Shown here piece by piece: positions 61,839-64,000 of a stretch of 64,000 bases of DNA. A program made the position numbers and the translations under genes. The stretch's first letter is position 1; the number at the start of each line of letters is the position of its first letter. The DNA lies in the NCBI RefSeq assembly GCF_024198175.1, contig NZ_JAJVKV010000009.1, positions 310,001-374,000 on the forward strand. The letters are read 5' to 3'. The notes below the pieces were generated by a model that worked only from the letters and a program-made list of their open reading frames with translations, did not search any database and was not told where the DNA came from. This DNA is from Pyxidicoccus xibeiensis. Its GTDB lineage: Bacteria; Myxococcota; Myxococcia; Myxococcales; Myxococcaceae.

Positions 61839-62489
61839 ATGAAGATTGCAATCCTGGGTACGGGGCTGGTGGGCGAGACGCTGGGCAGCAAGCTGGTGGC
61901 GCTGGGCCACGAGGTGCGCATGGGCTCGCGCACTGCGAACAACGAGAAGGCGGCGGCGTGGACGCAGAAGGCAGGCGCCCGCGCGTCGCAGGGCACCTTT
62001 ACGGACGCCGCGGCCTTCGGCGAGCTGGTCTTCAACTGCACGGCGGGCACGGCCTCGCTGGAGGCGGTGAAGGCCGCCGGAGCCCAGGCCCTCGACGGCA
62101 AGGTGCTGGTGGACGTGAGCAACCCGCTCGACTTCTCGAAGGGCTTTCCCCCCACCCTGTCCGTCTGCAACACGGACTCGCTGGGCGAGCAGCTCCAGCG
62201 CGCCTTCCCGGACGTGAAGGTCGTCAAGGCGCTCAACACCGTCACCGCCAGCGTCATGGTGGAGCCGTCGAAGCTGCCTGGCCCGACGGAGCTGTTCATC
62301 TGCGGGAATGACGCCGGGGCGAAGAAGCAGGTCACCCAGGTCCTCACCGAGGGCTTCGGCTGGAAGCGCATCATCGACCTGGGGGACATCACCGGCGCGC
62401 GCGCCATGGAGATGAGCCTGCCGCTGTGGATCCGCCTGTACCAGACGCTCGGCACCGCGGACTTCAACTTCCAGCTCATCCGCGCCTGA
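61839..62489 (+). CDS. NAD(P)-binding oxidoreductase, F420-reductase-like
   Basis: A 216-residue Rossmann protein (NADP oxidoreductase, coenzyme F420-dependent family). The dinucleotide-binding loop is ILGTGLVGETLGSKL at residues 4-18. EVRMGSRTANNEKA follows, with Arg/Ser and Thr at positions that favour NADP(H). Later motifs are FNCTAGTASLEAVKAAGAQA, VLVDVSNPLD and VKVVKALNTVTASVM. It may reduce a quinone, flavin or deazaflavin. The ATG at 61839 has AGGAGG 5 nt upstream. It is divergent from, and likely controlled by, the adjacent LysR protein. Confidence 0.88.
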   Translation: MKIAILGTGLVGETLGSKLVALGHEVRMGSRTANNEKAAAWTQKAGARASQGTFTDAAAFGELVFNCTAGTASLEAVKAAGAQALDGKVLVDVSNPLDFSKGFPPTLSVCNTDSLGEQLQRAFPDVKVVKALNTVTASVMVEPSKLPGPTELFICGNDAGAKKQVTQVLTEGFGWKRIIDLGDITGARAMEMSLPLWIRLYQTLGTADFNFQLIRA

Positions 62490-62505
62490 GCCCGCGCCGC
62501 GCCGC

Positions 62506-64000
62506 TCAGTCGATTTCCAGCAGCGGCGCGAAGTCCAGGCCCAGTGACAGCTCCAGGCCCGCGGAGCGCTCCCACACCCGGCGCGAGTAGGAGAACGGTG
62601 GTGCCCGCACCACCGCCTGCAGCACCTCCCACCGCAGCGCCAGGCCCGCGCGCCCGCCGAGCCCGACGCGCTTCGTTCCCGAGCCGGACGCCGAGGCCCT
62701 GGAGCCCGCCGCCGGCGCCCACGTGCCCTCGGCGGGGTCCACCACCACGCCCAGGAAGCGCAGCGGGTACAGGCGCAGCTCGGGGGACACGCCATAGCGC
62801 GTGCGCCCGCGCTCCCGGGGCCCGCGTCCGTCCGCGAACAGGCGCCCGCCCACGGCCCACCGCCAGGGCGTGCGCTCGGTCCCCACGTCCGCCAGGAACG
62901 TCAGCCCCGTGACGACGCCGCCGCGCGTGGTGGCCCCCGCGTCCAGGTAGAGCGCCTTGCGCGGCAGGTGCTTCGGAAGCGACAGGCCCTCCAGCGGCGG
63001 AGGCTCCCAGCGCCGCGCGGAGTCCACTTGGAGGGTGCCGGGCTCTTCCGCGTCCAGGGACTGCTCGCGCAGGTGCTGCGCCGCCGCCTTCCGGCCCGAG
63101 CCCTGCTCGCGGACCTCCGTCGGGATGCGCAGCGAGTGGTCGACGTGGACGCCCACGGTGAGCGCCGCGAACCAGCGGGCCTCGTCCTCGAACACGTCGT
63201 ACGCCACCGGCCCCGTGAAGCGCAGCCATACCGGCAGGCCCACGTCGGCGCTGGCGAGGAACACGTCCAGCTGGGGCGTGCCGAAGAGCGCGTGCAGCGC
63301 CGGGTCCTCCCCCGGCTGGTACGTGACGCGGTACGGGGACACACCGAGCGAGAAGTACTCGGAGAACGGCAGGGACAGCGTCACGTCCAGCTCACCGACG
63401 AAGCTGGAGCGGCCGGCCTCCGTCCACCACCCGCCGCCCATCAACCCCACCGAGGGCAGCAGCGGCCGCACCTTGTCCGGCGCCATCGTCAGCGGCAGCA
63501 CCGCCCGCCCGCCCAGCGTGGTGCCCCGGCCCGTCATGCCGACAGCACCCACGAGCCCCACGTGCGCCACCGGGAAGGCGTCCAGGTCCTCTGTGCTGAG
63601 CCGGTAGCCGTGCTTCACGTCCGAGGCCGCGAGTCCCGGGGGCGGCGGCGGCCGCAGGTAGCGGGCCTCGTACGCCTCCCAGTCCCGCAGGTTGTCCGGA
63701 CACTCCAGGGGCACCTGGCCCCGGCAGGCGCCGGCCATGCGGTTTCGCACGCGCCACGCCACCACCAGCAGCTCGCGCAGGCCGTTGACGGCGGCCCGGG
63801 CCTCGGTGGACAGGCACTCGCGCTTGAAGGTGTAGGGGTGCTCGGAGTCCGGCTCGCACGCCGGGTCCGCGGCCAGCGCCGTGGCGCTGACGTCGAGGAA
63901 GCGCTGGTCCCTCGCATCGTCGAAGTCGTGGCGCAGCGTCGGATTCGGGCGCTGGAACAGGGGCACCATGTTCCACGTCCGCAGCCACTGCACGGCGCCG
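62506..64000 (-). CDS. Envelope protein of unknown function (5' end outside window)
   Basis: The frame is open to the right edge, so the N-terminus is missing; a GTG at 63993 is probably internal. The first 140 visible residues are soluble (RHDFDDARDQRFLDVSATAL; Cys-containing RECLSTEA, ACRGQVPLECPD). The rest shows alternating strands with Gly/aromatic turns (HVGLVGAVGMTGRGTTLGGR; LGVSPYRVTYQPGE; WRWAVGGRLFADGRGPRERG) ending SAGLELSLGLDFAPLLEID, compatible with an outer-membrane barrel or surface beta protein. No family was recognised. It converges on the NAD(P)-binding gene, 16 bp away. Confidence 0.7.
   Translation of the reverse strand, partial: GAVQWLRTWNMVPLFQRPNPTLRHDFDDARDQRFLDVSATALAADPACEPDSEHPYTFKRECLSTEARAAVNGLRELLVVAWRVRNRMAGACRGQVPLECPDNLRDWEAYEARYLRPPPPPGLAASDVKHGYRLSTEDLDAFPVAHVGLVGAVGMTGRGTTLGGRAVLPLTMAPDKVRPLLPSVGLMGGGWWTEAGRSSFVGELDVTLSLPFSEYFSLGVSPYRVTYQPGEDPALHALFGTPQLDVFLASADVGLPVWLRFTGPVAYDVFEDEARWFAALTVGVHVDHSLRIPTEVREQGSGRKAAAQHLREQSLDAEEPGTLQVDSARRWEPPPLEGLSLPKHLPRKALYLDAGATTRGGVVTGLTFLADVGTERTPWRWAVGGRLFADGRGPRERGRTRYGVSPELRLYPLRFLGVVVDPAEGTWAPAAGSRASASGSGTKRVGLGGRAGLALRWEVLQAVVRAPPFSYSRRVWERSAGLELSLGLDFAPLLEID

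Overview
The window looks like a piece of a myxobacterial chromosome (Cystobacterineae, Myxococcus/Corallococcus-like). The DNA is very GC-rich with strong G/C third-position bias, lipoproteins are unusually common, and several families are typical of the group: DUF4388, a DUF1552/DUF1592 pair, tandem cyclic-nucleotide-binding domains, MORN/LRR mosaics and KGG-repeat proteins. No rRNA, tRNA, CRISPR array, IS element or prophage was seen. All assignments come from reading protein motifs and DNA by eye; no database search was run.

Layout. 1-9.3 kb: two tandem GMC-type flavin oxidoreductases (the first cut by the window edge), a secreted M23-type protein, a coiled-coil membrane protein, a 627-bp gap with a possible small gene behind a hairpin, and a PhoD-type phosphatase. 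9.4-14.5 kb: an orphan GspG-like pseudopilin, a chemoreceptor coupled to a secreted Cache-type sensor, an MFS transporter and a glutamine-amidotransferase-like protein. 14.5-21.7 kb: an island-like segment with a 2142-residue teneurin-like RHS lipoprotein, a GC-poorer HExxH tip, an overlapping downstream lipoprotein and, at the edge, a decapitated Bor-like gene. 21.7-25.2 kb: the DUF1592/DUF1552 pair. 25.4-33.3 kb: TesB, a MORN-LRR mosaic, an M28 peptidase, a BASS transporter overlapping an envelope protein, and a SlyD-type isomerase.

33.4-45.1 kb: an MrfA/MrfB (YprA/YprB) helicase-exonuclease pair, an SLC13/ArsB-like permease, a lipoprotein, a stand-alone MshEN protein with near-perfect c-di-GMP-binding motifs, and a coupled pair made of a HEAT-repeat lipoprotein and a TPR plus double cNMP-binding protein. 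45.2-50.9 kb: trpS-scpA-scpB-rluB on the minus strand (tryptophanyl-tRNA synthesis, SMC-ScpAB chromosome condensation, rRNA pseudouridylation); the RluB-like enzyme carries a roughly 620-residue Arg/Gly tail of tandem repeats. 51-54.6 kb: a DUF4388 protein, two tandem Uma2-family proteins and a XerC/D recombinase. 54.7-59.2 kb: a probable minus-strand operon with two overlapping CPA2-type antiporter genes, a small upstream protein, a Sua5-type enzyme and a membrane protein. 59.3-64 kb: a KGG-repeat stress protein, a VTT/TVP38 membrane protein, a divergent LysR regulator and NAD(P)-binding protein with inverted repeats between them, and an envelope protein cut by the right edge.

The most novel material is the teneurin-like RHS island with its lipoprotein neighbour, the repeat tail on the pseudouridine synthase, the stand-alone MshEN protein, the MORN/LRR/BRCT-like mosaic and the two-antiporter module.
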